A stretch of DNA of 64,000 nt. It comes from Manduca sexta. Taxonomy: Eukaryota; Arthropoda; Insecta; Lepidoptera; Sphingidae. Below, piece after piece: positions 1-12,674 of the stretch. The translations under genes and the position numbers were made by a program. The stretch is taken from positions 10,347,245 to 10,411,244 of the forward strand of contig NC_051119.1 of assembly GCF_014839805.1 (NCBI RefSeq), given 5' to 3'. Position 1 is the stretch's first letter. Each line of letters begins with the position of its first letter. The notes under the pieces were generated by a model. The model was not told where the DNA came from. It saw only the letters and a program-made list of their open reading frames with translations, and did not search any database.

Positions 1-3000
1 GAATAAAAAAAAATACTCAGTACATATTTTGTTGTACTCTACAAGACTCGGAGTTTCAGTTATATGTCCGCTAAGGCACCGGCAGACGCAGTTGCTAAAA
101 TTGAAATTTGTATGAATATCTCAGAAAACGAGAATAGTTTAAACATATTGGTACAAAAATAATATTTTATGAATAAAACTAACATCCTAAAAGTATTTAA
201 TGGCTAAATAATTTGTTTAGATAATCCATACGTCAAAATTTAAATATCGAACACTAAGGTCTTGTCCATAACTGGCACTTACAATATACAACAAAAGCGC
301 TAGTGTTGTACCATTCGATTACACATATCGATTAACACGTATCGCCTCCCCAATTCGCATGGAAATTTCGCGAAACACCGAAATCCCTCCCCCACGTTGG
401 GCGTTTTAAAAAAACAATAACCAGAGCCATTAAATTCGCACACGCCAGTGGAGCCTACTTTCTAATTGAGCCCGACAATTGTGTTTCTACAAGTGCAGCC
501 ACGGCGGCATAAAGCGACCCGTTATTACTAAATCTCCATGTTTATCACGCTTTTATATAGTAGCAGACTGTATATTCATATTGTTAGGTTGAAATTAAAT
601 ATTCAATTTATTGTAAAGTTGATCATTTATCATTATATTCAGATTTATGAGAAGTACTGGCAACTTAAAATATGATGTTACTTTTTAATACTGTTACCAT
701 AGATATATTCCTGTTTGTTCTATATTTAAAGTATGAATTTCGTTAAATTAATTATTTCGGTAATTGATCCCAATCTGATAGATACATATCCCAGGGGAAA
801 CAAGTGTTCTTTTGGTATTAAACATTCCAATATCTTTTTCCAATTGTGATTTTGAACATAATGTCTAAAAAATTTCACTGCCAATAAACCTAAGGAGCAA
901 TTAATCCATAGACTAACAATCATTAAGTTTGTGAAAGGATATCCGAACATCATCCAAAGGCCATATTGTCTCATTTGCAAATATGGCCGGAGGACGTTCG
1001 ATATTTAAAAAAACTAATTTCAATACATAACCGCCCTTTTTATTTACACAACAAAAAACATTATTAAATCCACCTTCTATCTCTTTCGTTCCCATACAAC
1101 TATCCTGCTCTATATGGCCAGTATTTCTTATTGTCAGAGAATAAAAAACGAAATAAACTCAGCCGTACTGTGGCCGTACCGAAATAAAATGTACTCCAGT
1201 GTATTTTTATTTATTTTGTACAGTGCGAGGGCGTGCATTGTGAATAATTTCAATTGATTATTGTGTTTTATTGTGCTGTTCTGTCTTTTGTGTATTTATG
1301 AGTTTCGATTTCATGATGTAACATGGTGGAATGGTGAACAGCCGGCTGTGTTGACGCCGGTTTTGATCCGAAAAAATCCACAGTTTATTATTAAATATTT
1401 TATTACTGGCTCACTGCTGGACAAAAGTTCCTCTAACATTTCAAGATTGCAAAGCATTACCCAAAAACATTTATTTAATTTACAATAAAGAAAATTTTAT
1501 TTGCTATATAATTATTACTGTTATTTCTGATAATTGGTAGGTTCACGTATATTTTAAACATCTCATTACTTAAATCTAGTATTTCCCTACATAAAACTCT
1601 TTGATATAAAAAAAAATATTCTATCGCGAATCCTCAATGCCAACTGAAATATAATTTAGATAAAAATTCTTAACAACTAATTTAATCTAACGTTCCAAAC
1701 CACTTGAGCATTTTTCTATCTATTTCGCTCGCACACGCACAAATTCGCCACATCCGTCCCTTTCGTATGATTCCGATACCATTTATTTTTCGAGTAGCAC
1801 TTCTGTCATATCTCCGTCTCTGTCTAACCTATGTGTTGGGCGTATCTTCCGTCTCGCGTCCACTTGAGGTCAGCGGATGCAACCTCAGATTCTATTGTAT
1901 AAAATGTGCTTACAATTTGTGAAAGGAAGGGTTGGTTTAGAGTTTTATAAATTCTGTTTTCAGTATATTTTGTAGATTTGCTTTGAAGGGTTGTTTATGA
2001 TACAGTTATACAGATATAGACGATAGATTTAAATCCTATGTAGAAAAGAATAAACTTAAAGGTTGCCGATTGAACGTTGGGCTTTTTTGTCCGGCCATTT
2101 TGTCCTTTCTGATATAATTATGATAAATAAAAATCGCGTTAATAACTGATCTCGGTATATTGCTCGACTTGTGAGCATAATTTTGATAACCGTCAACGAA
2201 ACTTTACAATATTATGCCAAACCTACTATTGATATTGTATTTTCAATATCATTCGTTATAATCGTCAAAATATATATTTATTAACTTATTTATTATCGAC
2301 TTCCAATAATATTTATGCAAATAGTTACTGGGTAAAATTCGAACCACACCCTACTAACCAGCACTAAGCCATCGACCCTTTAATATTTGTACGTATCATC
2401 ATATCTCCCATAATAGCCCACAATATAACCCTAGTAAATTAAATCGCACACGAACCCATACAGAACCACTCGAAACATCCAACAAATAAACGTGTAGTAT
2501 TACACAAATGAGCACTTTACTATAAAAATTTAATACTGACCAGTTATTGAAACCTTTTACGCGAAAAAAAAATAAATCGTATCAATTAACGTGGTAAAAC
2601 CAACCTTATTTAATTTCAATAAAGTTGAAAACTAATTGGCAAATGTATTACGATTTGAGCTAATGTTGCGAAGAGATGTGGACTTTATTACTTGGAGGTA
2701 TGATAGAGTATCGCATGGGAAGGTTGTTGTCTATTTAGGTTGAAGATCACTCGAACTGTACTCCAATTTCGGGGGTAAGGTTAATGGTTGAGTAATCGAC
2801 AGACGCCCGAGGGTTCCGTGTGTCTGATATGTTTTGATCTTGATCTGTTCGACTGGAAACGACAATTAAAATACAACTCGCAACCGTTTCTGTTGGCGAC
2901 AGTTGCTGACAACTGGAACGTAAATTTTGCTTAACGTGAAATCGCATCGAAAAACTATATTAAATAAAAAAAATAATTGAAAAAATAGTTCGAGGACAAC

Positions 3001-4261
3001 GAATTGTGTATAGAACGCGTCACTGATAATGTAAGTGATATCGAAATAACTAATAAACTGGACATTTATTAAGGTTTACTAATTATAGAGTAATCGCAAC
3101 TCTTAAGTACTATATATTCTTATATCTAGGTAGGACTTACAGTAATTCACCACCTCGTATGACTATAACGTTACGAATAGATGTAGTTAACTTGAAATCC
3201 CAAGCAACATTTAAAATTAAAATAAACAATTTTCGGGCCATTTTTGGCCTGTCACCTTAAGATTACCAGATTTTAAATATTATCTATGGTAAAATTCAAA
3301 TTTGGAACGAAATCTGTCACATTGTTTTGTATCTAAGCATGAGTTCTAAATTCAAAATGGTTCACATTGACACAAATCATTAAAAAATCCAAAATCTCGC
3401 CCTTCCATGGAGTTTCATTGGATTTTTCCCTTTTTTTATCGTGTAACCGATACACACGAGCCAATTGCTCTCACTACGTAACAAGAGCCGTTCCCTTTGC
3501 TGGCTTCTTCAATTTTATTTCTTTTCGATGCTTTTTTCATTTTATTAAACTTCTAATACCCGTGCACTGTTTGTGTTGTTTTGATTAAATTTGGCCGTGT
3601 CGGATTCACGCGGGGTTGTTTGGATTCCTGATTGATACCGACATTTTAATGTAATTTAAAACTAGATAGGTTGATGGCTGAATTTGTTGTCGAAGCGTTA
3701 CTTCTTTAACGATTTTTATAATACTAAAAAAATATTCCAATAGAAAGTGATTAGGTGTAAATAAACCTGCATGCCAATAGTGTTCAGGTAGCATGCGGAA
3801 GAAATTATTTTTCTTTTTTTTTCGAAAATCGAATAACCCGTTTAAACATCCGTTTGCTGATGATGTTTCACTTTGTTTCTCTACATTTTGAACATATTGT
3901 TTTATGCTGACTTTTCAGTCTTATTTATCAATATTTTCTCATGGATATAATTACGGTAATTCTAGTATTTAAAAGTGCCAATGAATAACTACCATCAAAC
4001 TTCATTAATTTTCGAACATCAACTTGAGTCTATTTCTGTCTTAATCCGCAACGCAAAAAAGGGTATTATTCAGATAAGTACCTTTGTGCAAACGACAAAT
4101 TATAATTTATCTATCTTAATCTACTAAATTATTAATACGACATTTTAAACTTGATTTTATACAGGTAAGTAATTTTATTTTACTAGACACTAATAATATA
4201 TTATAAATTTTTAATGAATGAAATAAGAAATAATTTATTATTCATGTACTTTATTAATATG
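1..4261. repeat. 4.26 kb direct repeat, copy A (left end outside window)
   Basis: Nearly base-for-base the same as 19315-23582, with scattered substitutions and small indels; the first 200 bases or so are more divergent than the rest. Landmarks are shared in the same order and orientation: the GC-richer block at about 300-540, the block at about 1720-1880, and the block at about 3400-3500. No coding potential beyond small open frames that are also in the partner. The match stops at 4261, where a copia LTR begins. The partner is dmrt99B intron sequence, so this copy is either the other haplotype placed in the scaffold or a genuine duplication downstream of the gene. Confidence 0.93.
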
Positions 4262-4437
4262 TGTTGTAAATATGGTATATGTTCTTAGTAATTAAATAAA
4301 GTTAGTAAAAAGATGTTATTGACATGAGTGTTTATTTCGGACTAAAGAGAAGTAACTATGGCAAACAAAATACAATTAGTTCTAAAAATAGAACATATAA
4401 AAATAATAAGTCACGACGAAGGTTACAATCTCCAACA
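4262..4437 (-). mobile_element. Ty1/copia-type LTR (3' LTR of a minus-strand element)
   Basis: This 176-bp segment starts TGTTGTAAA and ends CCAACA, so its termini are the inverted pair TGTTG/CAACA typical of LTRs. Read on the minus strand, the pol reading ends just upstream, then a purine-rich AAGGGCGGC tract abuts TGTTGGAGATTG, as expected for a polypurine tract and 3' LTR. Its plus-strand left edge coincides with the exact point where copy A stops matching copy B, so the insertion explains that break. I found no matching second LTR. Confidence 0.75.
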
Positions 4438-6790
4438 GCCGCCCTTAATCGCAGTTGTGACAGAAACAAAGCAAATAAAATAATTAAGTTTCTAAACCTA
4501 AGTTAACTACACATCGTTTGTGTGCTAGAGGTCCGAGGGCCTTCGTTAGTACATCAGCAGGCATATCGTTACTTTTATATATTCTAACTTAACAATATTA
4601 TTAGATACCTTTTCCTAATAAAGTGAAACCTAGTATCTATATGCTTCGTCCTGCTGTGGTGTACAGGATTTCGAACAAGATTAATGGCAATTTGGCTGTC
4701 AGAAGCTAAGTTAACTGAACAAAGTATACCTGTTATCTCGTATATAAACCGACGTAAGTAACACGCTTCCTTCGTGGCAGACGCTAATGCCATATATTCT
4801 GACTCGGCCGAACTTAACGCAACAGTAGGTTGCTTCTTGGATTCCCATGATACTGGACCTCCACTTAACTTGTAAACATAACCGGTGTATGACCTTCTGT
4901 CGATTGGACAGTTTGCCCAGTCTGCGTCACAAAAAAAAACTTTAAATGGTTCTTCATTCTTATGACTTGACCATCCGTTCTTCTTGCCATATTATTTTAA
5001 ACTAATGGAGTATCCACGGTCTTACACTCCTTCATATTAAACTTTTCTAATATAGAAAGAATATAATTCAGAGATCTTTTAATGAAAAATATCTCGACAA
5101 ATCTTCTCAAAAATTCAAATTCTTGACAGTGTCAAATGTCAAATTAGATTTAAAGAAGACTATTATGTCATCAACAAAATTCCCAATATCATAAGTTCTT
5201 TACCATAGAGTTTGGTAGTTTAATTTTGTAAATCCATTTACATGGTATAACCTTTTGTTAGGTCTATCTACTAAATTCCATGTATGGAGTTTCCTTAAGG
5301 AACTATACTCATCAACCATAGCATGTTGCCACTTATCAGCATCATCGGCATGAGTAGCTTCTGCAATATGTCGTAGGTTCATTAGAATCTACCATTGACG
5401 TATTGTGTTTTATAAAAATTTGTTCTTTTCTGTCTCTGGAAGGATATCTGCGCTCAGGGTGCGATTCCTGTTCCAAATTCGCTGTCACTTCTTCCACACT
5501 AGGCATCCTTAAGTCACTGAGAGACTTCGCTCTTCCAGAGTCACTGACTCTTTGCACTTTCTAGATTTACTGGTAAAGTTGCTTCAGCCGCCGGGCTGAT
5601 ACTCTCATCACAGTCATAGAATTGACAGTCATGATCAAACTCAGACTCAATCTCTTTTTGCTCATCAAATAACAATATAGATTCTGACTGTGCGACAGAT
5701 TGCTTCTGCTTTAGCGCTGTAAAGCAATTTTCAAAAAAGGTTGCATCTCTGGATATAATAACTTTTCGTGGGTTAGCAGGGTCCCTAAAATATAAGTGCC
5801 TGGATTTTCAGAATAACCGACGAAAATTGCTTCCTGTGCCTTGACATCTAATTTCTTCCTGTGACACGAAGGTATATGGACTAGAGCTTTACAACCAAAT
5901 ACTTTAGATGGCTAAGATCACCTTTTCGTCCATACCATTTGTCATAAGGAATTTGTCCACCTAAGGCTCGATGAGGAGACCTATTCTTAAGGTAAATGGC
6001 AACTTGGAATGCATCTTCCCAGAATGCTTTCGGTAGTGAACTTTCAGCTAGCAACGTTCTTGCCTTTTCTGTAACCGAACGATGGGTGCGTTCCGCTACT
6101 CCAACTTGCTGAGGACTATAAGGCGTCGTTGTTTGATGTTCAATACCTTTGAAGCAAGATAATCAACAAACTCTTTATTCACGAACTCCTTACTCCATCA
6201 GTCCTAATTGTTTTAATTGTTTTATCTAACTGATTTTCAACAAAACATTGAAACACACAAAATATATCTTTGACTTGTTTTAGAAGAAATAAAATAAGCA
6301 AACACTTTTCGCGTATAATCGTCTACTATTGTCAACATATATCTATTTCCTTGAAAAGAAGTTGTAGACACCGGTCCCATCAAATCCATATGGATCAGTT
6401 CCAAAGGGAAGTAGCCCTATTAAACACTAACCTTTTTGAAAGGTTTTCTTGCTTGTTTACCTTCCACGCAAGCGATACAACTAGTTTTATCTACTCCTGT
6501 ATACTTTATACCTACCTTGTGATTTTCAGTTGGTTCATGCCTATACACGACACAAATGTCCTAACCTCTTATGCCAAATTTGATAACTATCCTGACAGCC
6601 AGAGTGCACATCTTGTGTCAAAAAATTATCCGCCACATTCGGAAACATTTACAGTACCATCTAAAACGTACAGTCCACCACAGGGCGAGGCATGAGCAAC
6701 AGATTCACCTGTAAAATTAAAAGTATCAGATTTATAAAAGTTACATCCATTTTTATCAAAAACACAAATGTTATATATGTAGTTATAAGT
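4438..6790 (-). pseudogene. degraded Ty1/copia pol (integrase, RT, RNase H remnants)
   Basis: Reading the minus strand from high to low coordinates: pre-integrase and integrase-like debris (about 6790-5850), a linker (about 5340-5760), the N-terminal part of RT (5200-5382, with WQHAMVDEYSSL and TWNLVDRP), an FVDD catalytic box (5161-5178), and RNase H (about 4500-4850, with MALASATKEACYLRRF and SRTKHIDTRFHFIR, ending in an ADVLTKALGP-like tail). These blocks and their order are diagnostic of copia pol, with integrase before RT. Frames shift repeatedly, stops interrupt, and the RT core between the N-terminal block and FVDD is missing. The 5' end with gag and the 5' LTR is absent, cut by the gypsy element that follows. 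Not functional. Confidence 0.85.
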
Positions 6791-6888
6791 ATAGCGTGCT
6801 GCGTACACGCCCTTGTCGATGGGCTAATAAATTAGTGCGTTACGAGCCAGCGTTTGTTTCACTCGTGTCCCGTATTGCATACATAACA
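6790..6888 (+). mobile_element. 3' part of a Ty3/gypsy 5' LTR
   Basis: The sequence ends ATACATAACA at 6888 and is followed, one base later, by a primer-binding-site-like TGGCGACGAG. The LTR left end is uncertain: I cannot place the junction with the copia debris more precisely than about 6740-6800. Confidence 0.5.
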
Positions 6889-6889
6889 G

Positions 6890-6899
6890 TGGCGACGAG
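6890..6899 (+). other. gypsy primer-binding site
   Basis: TGGCGACGAG directly after an LTR-like ...ACA end and 29 bases before a gag start codon. From family knowledge, TGGCGAC-type sequences at this position are usual in insect gypsy elements. Confidence 0.55.
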
Positions 6900-6927
6900 T
6901 ACCCACACAAAAACGGAAGAAAAACTC

Positions 6928-7820
6928 ATGGCTACTTTTGGCCTTTTGTCTAGGTTTGATCATTCCATACAAGAATGGAAAGCGTATAAAGTAGACTATC
7001 ACAGTGGTTTATCGCGAATGATATCGACGAGAAAACTGATGCGACGGGAAAAGACGAGCAATTTTGCTGGAGCGCACTCACGGAAGCCACCTACAAATTG
7101 GCTTCAGACCTCGCCTTACCTAAGGATTTACAAGACGTTCCTTATGAAGACATAATCAAGATACTTGATGATCACTTTACACCCAAAAAGTGCGGGTTTA
7201 GTGAGCGACAAAAGTTTTATTTGTCAGTACAACAACAGGGTGAAACACATCAACAGTGGGCAGCGCGATTGCGGGGACTTACTGCTGACTGCGGATTCAC
7301 CAACGTGGAGGAAGTACTGCGAGATCGATTTGTCTTGGGGATGCTGGCTGGACCCGAAAAAGAGAAATTGTTTAGCCACGACATGAAATCTTTGACATTG
7401 GCGAAGGCAGTACAAGTAGCCGGGAGCATACGGTCAGCACAGGCTGGTGCCGCGGCCACAGCTGTTCCCGAGCGCACGACGCCACAGGTGTTCCAGATCA
7501 AGCGCCGCGAGGGCGACGGCAACGGAACACCTCATACGGGAAAAGAAAAGTGTTCAGTGTGCGGTCGTTCTAATCATAATTCTACCCAGTGCCGGTTTAT
7601 TAACTATAAATGCAAGAAGTGTTTTAAAAAAGGTCATTTACGTAATGTGTGCAAAGAAATTAAATATATGGGGGTAGGAGATGTGAATGAGGACGATGAC
7701 GGTAAGTTACTGAACATTCGCTCGCTGCGTGGAGAACCTATGACGGAGGTTGTAATCATAGGCGGCATTGAGTTAAGATTTGAAGTTGACACAGGTTCGG
7801 CCGTGACAGTTATTAAATGA
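6928..7820 (+). pseudogene. gypsy gag and start of protease, frameshifted
   Basis: Gag starts MATFGLLSRFDHSIQEWKAY at 6928. The frame changes near 7010, after which the gag core continues (LPKDLQDVPYEDIIKILDDH; QQWAARLRGL) from about 7098. Two zinc knuckles follow, CSVCGRSNHNSTQC (7552-7593) and CKKCFKKGHLRNVC (7612-7653). The protease active-site triad is in FEVDTGSAVTVI near 7785-7817, followed at once by a stop. The remaining protease (to about 8100) survives only in pieces in other frames. The two-knuckle gag followed by DTG protease is standard for this gypsy group. The frameshift and stop make it non-functional. Confidence 0.88.
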
Positions 7821-8099
7821 AAACATATCGTCAGTATTTCAGTAACATACCATTGTCAAATACCGTAAAGAAATTATTATCGTATACAGGTAATGTCATG
7901 AAATGTTCGGGGGTAATAAATGTTCCATAGAATACGATGGAAAGCAACTTCCATTGACATTTACATAATACGAGACGGGGTCCGCCTTTGCTGGGCCGTG
8001 ATTTTCTCAGTGCTTTCAATTACAACTCAATTCTTGTAATTTTATTAATAATTCCAAACCCGACGTTAGTAATTTACAAAACGATTTCCTCGGGTATTT

Positions 8100-9440
8100 T
8101 CAGACAAACTAGGTAAGTTTAACAAATACGAAATAAAACTGAGATTAAAAACGATGCTAAACCTATTTATTTTAAGGCACGCCCGATAGCCTTCGCATTA
8201 CGTAACAAAGTAGATAACGGAAATAGATCGCTTGGTAAGTTTAGGTATCCTGAAACCGGTCGAACACGCAGAATATGCGTCGCCTATTGTTCCGGTACTG
8301 AAACGCGACGGGTCCGTCAGAATATGCGCCGATTACTCCGTGTCAATAAATAAACAACTTTTGGTAGAACAATATCCATTGCCTACTGTTAATGAGTTAT
8401 TCGCCAAGTTGTATGGAGGCCAACAATTCTCCAAGTTAGACCTCTCTATGGCTTATAATCAGTTTGTATTAGACAAAGAATCACAGTGTATAACTTGTAT
8501 AAATACACACCGGGGTCTTTTGTATACACGCGTATGGTATTCGGCCTTCAAGTGCGCCGGCAATCTTCAACGGGCTATGGAGTCGATTTTATCGGGTGTT
8601 GACGGCGTGTTATGTTTATTGACGACGTCTTAATTACAGCCGACAACAGCAAATTGCATTTAGAAAGACTTCACATTGTTCTGCAAAGATTACAAGACGC
8701 GGACTCATTTTACAAAAAGATAAGTGTGAGTTCTTTAAAGATGAAATTAATTATTTAGGATATGTAATTAATAAAATGGGTTAAAAAGTCACCGGATAAG
8801 GTTAAAGCAATTTTAAGTGCTCCGGTACCGGATAATGTAAATAAGTTACAATCTTTTTAGGCCTGGTTAATTATTACAGAAATTTTGTTCTGACGCTTCC
8901 AGTATTTTAAGTCCTTTATATGAGTTATTAAAAAGGGTATCAAATGGACTTGAGTAAAAGCCATAACGAAGCATTCTGTAAAATAAAAAATATTATCATC
9001 GGACAAAGTTCTGCACATTACAATCCCTCAGTCTAAACTAATTTTAACAGTAGATGCCTCGCCAAATGGATTAGGGGCAGTATTGTCTCAAGTAGGGGAA
9101 GACGGCGCGGAAAGGCCATTATCATTTGCATCGCGTACCTTAAATTCGGCAGAAAACGCTATGCGCAGATACAAAAAGAGGCAACTGCGATAGTTTTCGG
9201 CGTGAAACGATTCCACCAATATTTATATGGGCGGGCAAATCCTTTTATATTGCGCACCGATCACAAGCCACTTGTCACTATATTTGGATCGCACAAAGGT
9301 ATTCCCGAGGTATCGGCAAACAGGCTGCAAAGATATGCAATTTTTCCTCAATGCATATAATTATGTTATCGAGTACATTCGTAGTGCCGATAACTGTGCG
9401 GATTATTTGTCTCCGCGCGAGCCTCCCCGAAGTCGGTGAC
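8100..9440 (+). pseudogene. gypsy reverse transcriptase and RNase H remnant
   Basis: RT is readable from about 8190 with LVSLGILKPVEHAEYASPIV, then VRICADYSVSINKQL (normally R-x-C-x-D-Y/F), then QFSKLDLSMAYNQ, which carries the first catalytic Asp. After a frameshift near 8605, FIDDVLIT gives the catalytic DD box. RNase H appears at about 9040-9410: TVDASPNGLGAVLSQVGEDG, then in another frame YLYGRANPFILRTDHKPL and RYAIFLNAYNYVIEYIRS. At least three frame changes and several stops interrupt the region, so it is dead. Order and motifs are those of Ty3/gypsy, with RT and RNase H before integrase. Confidence 0.88.
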
Positions 9441-10307
9441 GGTGGAGGGCAAGTGCATGATCCGGCCGCCTCGGCCGCTGTGCCCGCCGCTGCAGACGAC
9501 CGAGCAGCATACGTAAACTTTGTTTTTGAGGGTAATTTGCCGATAACCTTAGATCAATTACGCGAACATACGCGAAAGGATATTACTTTATGTAAAGTTA
9601 TACAATACGTTTTACAGGGCTGGCCTAGGAAAATGGATAATATAGGTTTAAAACCTTATCATAAATGTAGACTTCAGTTGGCTTTTGAAAATGGGTGCCT
9701 TATGAAGGGTCACAAAGTTGTCATACCCCAAGCTCTGCAGAGTACTGTATTAAATGAATTACACCACCTCATCTGGGTATAGTAAAACAAAAGCAGAGGC
9801 GCGTTCACGATTTTGGTCCCGAACATAGATAATGCACTGGAAAAATGATAAGTGCATGCAACATTTGCATTCAACTCAGACCAACACCGCCGCGTGCGCC
9901 CCTGGCAACATGGCAATTCCACCGAAAATATTCTATAGGGTGCATCTAGATTTTTTAGGACCTATTAATAACCGGATGTATTTAATTATTGTAGACGCAT
10001 ACTCCAAGTGGGTAGAAGTATATGACACATCCAATGCAAGTTAAAATACTTATTTCACTATCGTAATTCGGTACACTCTGTCACAGGCCTTTCTCCGGCT
10101 CAAATAGTATATGGCGAAAATCTTAGGTCACGTTTAGATTTACTTAATCCTAAGCCCGTGCGGCCGTCCTCGTCGTCAATCACATCTCTTACTGACCGTG
10201 TTAAACAACAACAGTGCTCGCAGAATAAGTACTATGGCGGTAAAAATAAACAGTGTTATAGTGTTAATGACAAAGTTTTATACAAAAAATATTTTAATGG
10301 TAATAAG
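9441..10307 (+). pseudogene. gypsy integrase remnant, cut by assembly gap
   Basis: A linker and the zinc-binding region (LHHLIW; about 9500-9840) are followed by the start of the catalytic core, HLDFLGPINNRMYLIIVDAY with SKWVEV (about 9940-10040), carrying the first acidic residue. Sequence then jumps to the end of the core and the C-terminal part (YRNSVHSVTGLSPAQIVYGE in a new frame, about 10060-10120, then VKQQQ and YSVNDKVLYKKYF). The middle of the core, with the second Asp and the Glu, is therefore deleted. The element runs into the 500-N gap and no 3' LTR is seen. Confidence 0.8.
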
Positions 10308-10807
10308 NNNNNNNNNNNNNNNNNNNNNNNNNNNNNNNNNNNNNNNNNNNNNNNNNNNNNNNNNNNNNNNNNNNNNNNNNNNNNNNNNNNNNNNNNNNNN
10401 NNNNNNNNNNNNNNNNNNNNNNNNNNNNNNNNNNNNNNNNNNNNNNNNNNNNNNNNNNNNNNNNNNNNNNNNNNNNNNNNNNNNNNNNNNNNNNNNNNNN
10501 NNNNNNNNNNNNNNNNNNNNNNNNNNNNNNNNNNNNNNNNNNNNNNNNNNNNNNNNNNNNNNNNNNNNNNNNNNNNNNNNNNNNNNNNNNNNNNNNNNNN
10601 NNNNNNNNNNNNNNNNNNNNNNNNNNNNNNNNNNNNNNNNNNNNNNNNNNNNNNNNNNNNNNNNNNNNNNNNNNNNNNNNNNNNNNNNNNNNNNNNNNNN
10701 NNNNNNNNNNNNNNNNNNNNNNNNNNNNNNNNNNNNNNNNNNNNNNNNNNNNNNNNNNNNNNNNNNNNNNNNNNNNNNNNNNNNNNNNNNNNNNNNNNNN
10801 NNNNNNN
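10308..10807. other. assembly gap, exactly 500 N
   Basis: 500 consecutive N. The size equals the gap at 42098-42597, so it is a fixed-length scaffold join and not a measured distance. All open frames crossing it are artefacts. Confidence 0.99.
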
Positions 10808-11269
10808 CAGCACTCAACGAGTAACATATTTTTTAAATGCTGCCGCTGGCATAAACGCATCTGTTCTTTTGTGTGCTGCGCAGTGGCGAAGGTATAAACT
10901 GATTCTCGTCGGCTACCCTTTACATAAAATTAATGTAGAATCTAATTATCTACAGAACTATTTGCAGACCGCCTTTATGCAAATAGTATCTGTATGTTGT
11001 GTTGTTACTTTTCGAAAATATCACTTTTCGCCACAGCTGCTGCGACAACTTTTCAGTCTAAACATAGCTTAATACTTACCTCAAATCCTCAAATGCAGCC
11101 GGCAAATGTACCAGAATATCTGGTTATTACACTAGACTGCCCACATAGTGGACAAAGCTGCCAATGCCGTCAGCGGTTATCTCAGTGGGCATGGACTCGG
11201 CATCAAGGGACAATGCCCCGATAATTGAACTAGCTTCGAGACAGGTGGATTGTTTCTAATTTGTTTATT
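10808..11269. other. degenerate dispersed repeat, no gene
   Basis: Contains GTAGAATCTAATTAT and a TATGTTGTGTTG...CACTTTTCGCC stretch that recur in diverged form at about 15890-16020; weaker similarity lies at about 42715-42905. This suggests a low-copy dispersed repeat of unknown class. Nothing coding is recognisable. Confidence 0.4.
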
Positions 11270-11638
11270 CAGGGTCATTTTTATATACTAAATGAAACCA
11301 CATACTTATCTACCTAGAAATAATACTTTAAAATAAGTTACTTGAGCCGTAGATGTAAAATAAAAAAGTATAAGTTTCGAACAAAATAAATATTAATAAA
11401 ACGTAATTTTAATTTTTTGCTCCCTTATGCCACTACTACTACTTTAAGAGAATTCGTTGCAGCGGCAACATCATAATTTCAGTCAGAATTACACTCACGC
11501 ACACGCCATATTCATAAGAAACTACAAAATGATCAATAATTCAGAAAACTTATACCAGGATTTTTCATGAAAATATTCGTTATTAATGGATAATTTCTGG
11601 CACATTCCATTTAGTAACGCAATGTCAAAATGACCCTG
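11270..11638. mobile_element. TIR element (MITE), CAGGGT family, copy 1
   Basis: Left end CAGGGTCA... with AATGAAACCACATA some 30 bases in; right end ...TAACGCAATGTCA then TGACCCTG, the imperfect inverse. Same family and orientation as 13455-13852; the interior is shared (TTATGCCACTA, GCGGCAACATCATA, TTTCAGTCAGAA). No transposase. The ends and the TA context suggest a Tc1/mariner-type non-autonomous element. Confidence 0.65.
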
Positions 11639-12674
11639 TATTGCATGGTGATTATAAGCTAGTAAAATAAAGGCAATAGGTGATTTAGTGCAGAGCGCAA
11701 ATAATAAGACAGAATCTACGACGCAACTGACTTTTATTATTCTGCCCGCTATACATTGATATTATAAACAAGGTTCCATATCTCACAATGTGCATGTCCG
11801 TGTTAGAAAAATCATGAGAAAATAGTATTATAAAATATTGGTACTTGATTGTTTTGCGGTATGTTCTAAACTTAATGTTTTTGTTTTAGTTGAACTTAAG
11901 AGATGTAAGAATAGTATTGGATGAATCAGGATATCTATTTGAACACTAACTAGCTTTTGCTCGCGGCTCGACCTGTTTTAAGTCTTGTTCTTAGCCAAAA
12001 GGCTTTAGCGTAATAATACGTTTGATTATGAAATTATTTGTTTTAAGATATCTAGAATTAGATATATAGAATTATGATAGATATTCTTATCAAATTACAA
12101 GTCAAGTATTAGCGACAATAGACATTTGTATTGTATCATAGTAAATGTGTTTTACGTTATAGTAACATGTAAAACATCATTCACTTTTAATAGTCAACAT
12201 TCGTTTTTTATGTTAAATTTCCAGTAAAATATACGTTAGATTTTTAGGAAATTTATTTACGTTATGGGTTTCTTGGTATACTATCTAGATTGTAAAGTAT
12301 CCGGAAGCAAGTTTTAAGAACTAGAGTCAGACCTTGTTGACTCGGAGAAACTCCATTGTTCTCGAAATTATAGTAAAGTTACGAAAGGGAAGCCGGCAGT
12401 AATCGGGTTATATATATTAGAAATGGGATATGTAGGAGAGTAATAACGCCCTTAGAATTTATAAACTGGATTGTTTACTATTAGCAGAGGATACGCTACA
12501 TCGTATGTATAACATTAACACCATTTTCTTGTTCTCATTTTCCATCGTTATAGAAACCACAATGACATTTATAATATCAGCCAGCTAAATTGATATAATA
12601 CATAAAACCTTCATCAATATAGACTCTTCGCTATTGAAACATACTCAGATGTTGAATTCTTACTTTATATTCTA
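11639..12674. other. non-coding AT-rich flank
   Basis: No open frame with family signature. A short CTAGCTTTTGCTCGCGGCTC fragment at 11950-11985 is a remnant of the dispersed family seen at 12996-13204. Confidence 0.5.

Noticed and set aside
1261..1922. Small open frames repeated in both 4.26 kb copies (for example 1261-1488 and 20574-20852)
   Set aside because: Their presence in both copies reflects the duplication; frames differ in length because of a 1-2 base indel between copies, which argues against coding constraint.
4324..4506. Plus-strand open frame at the copia 3' end
   Set aside because: It overlaps the LTR and the end of minus-strand pol; simple Asn/Lys-rich composition.
10158..11072. 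Long open frames crossing the N gap
   Set aside because: They consist mainly of unknown residues; the gap length is arbitrary. The same holds for frames across 42098-42597.
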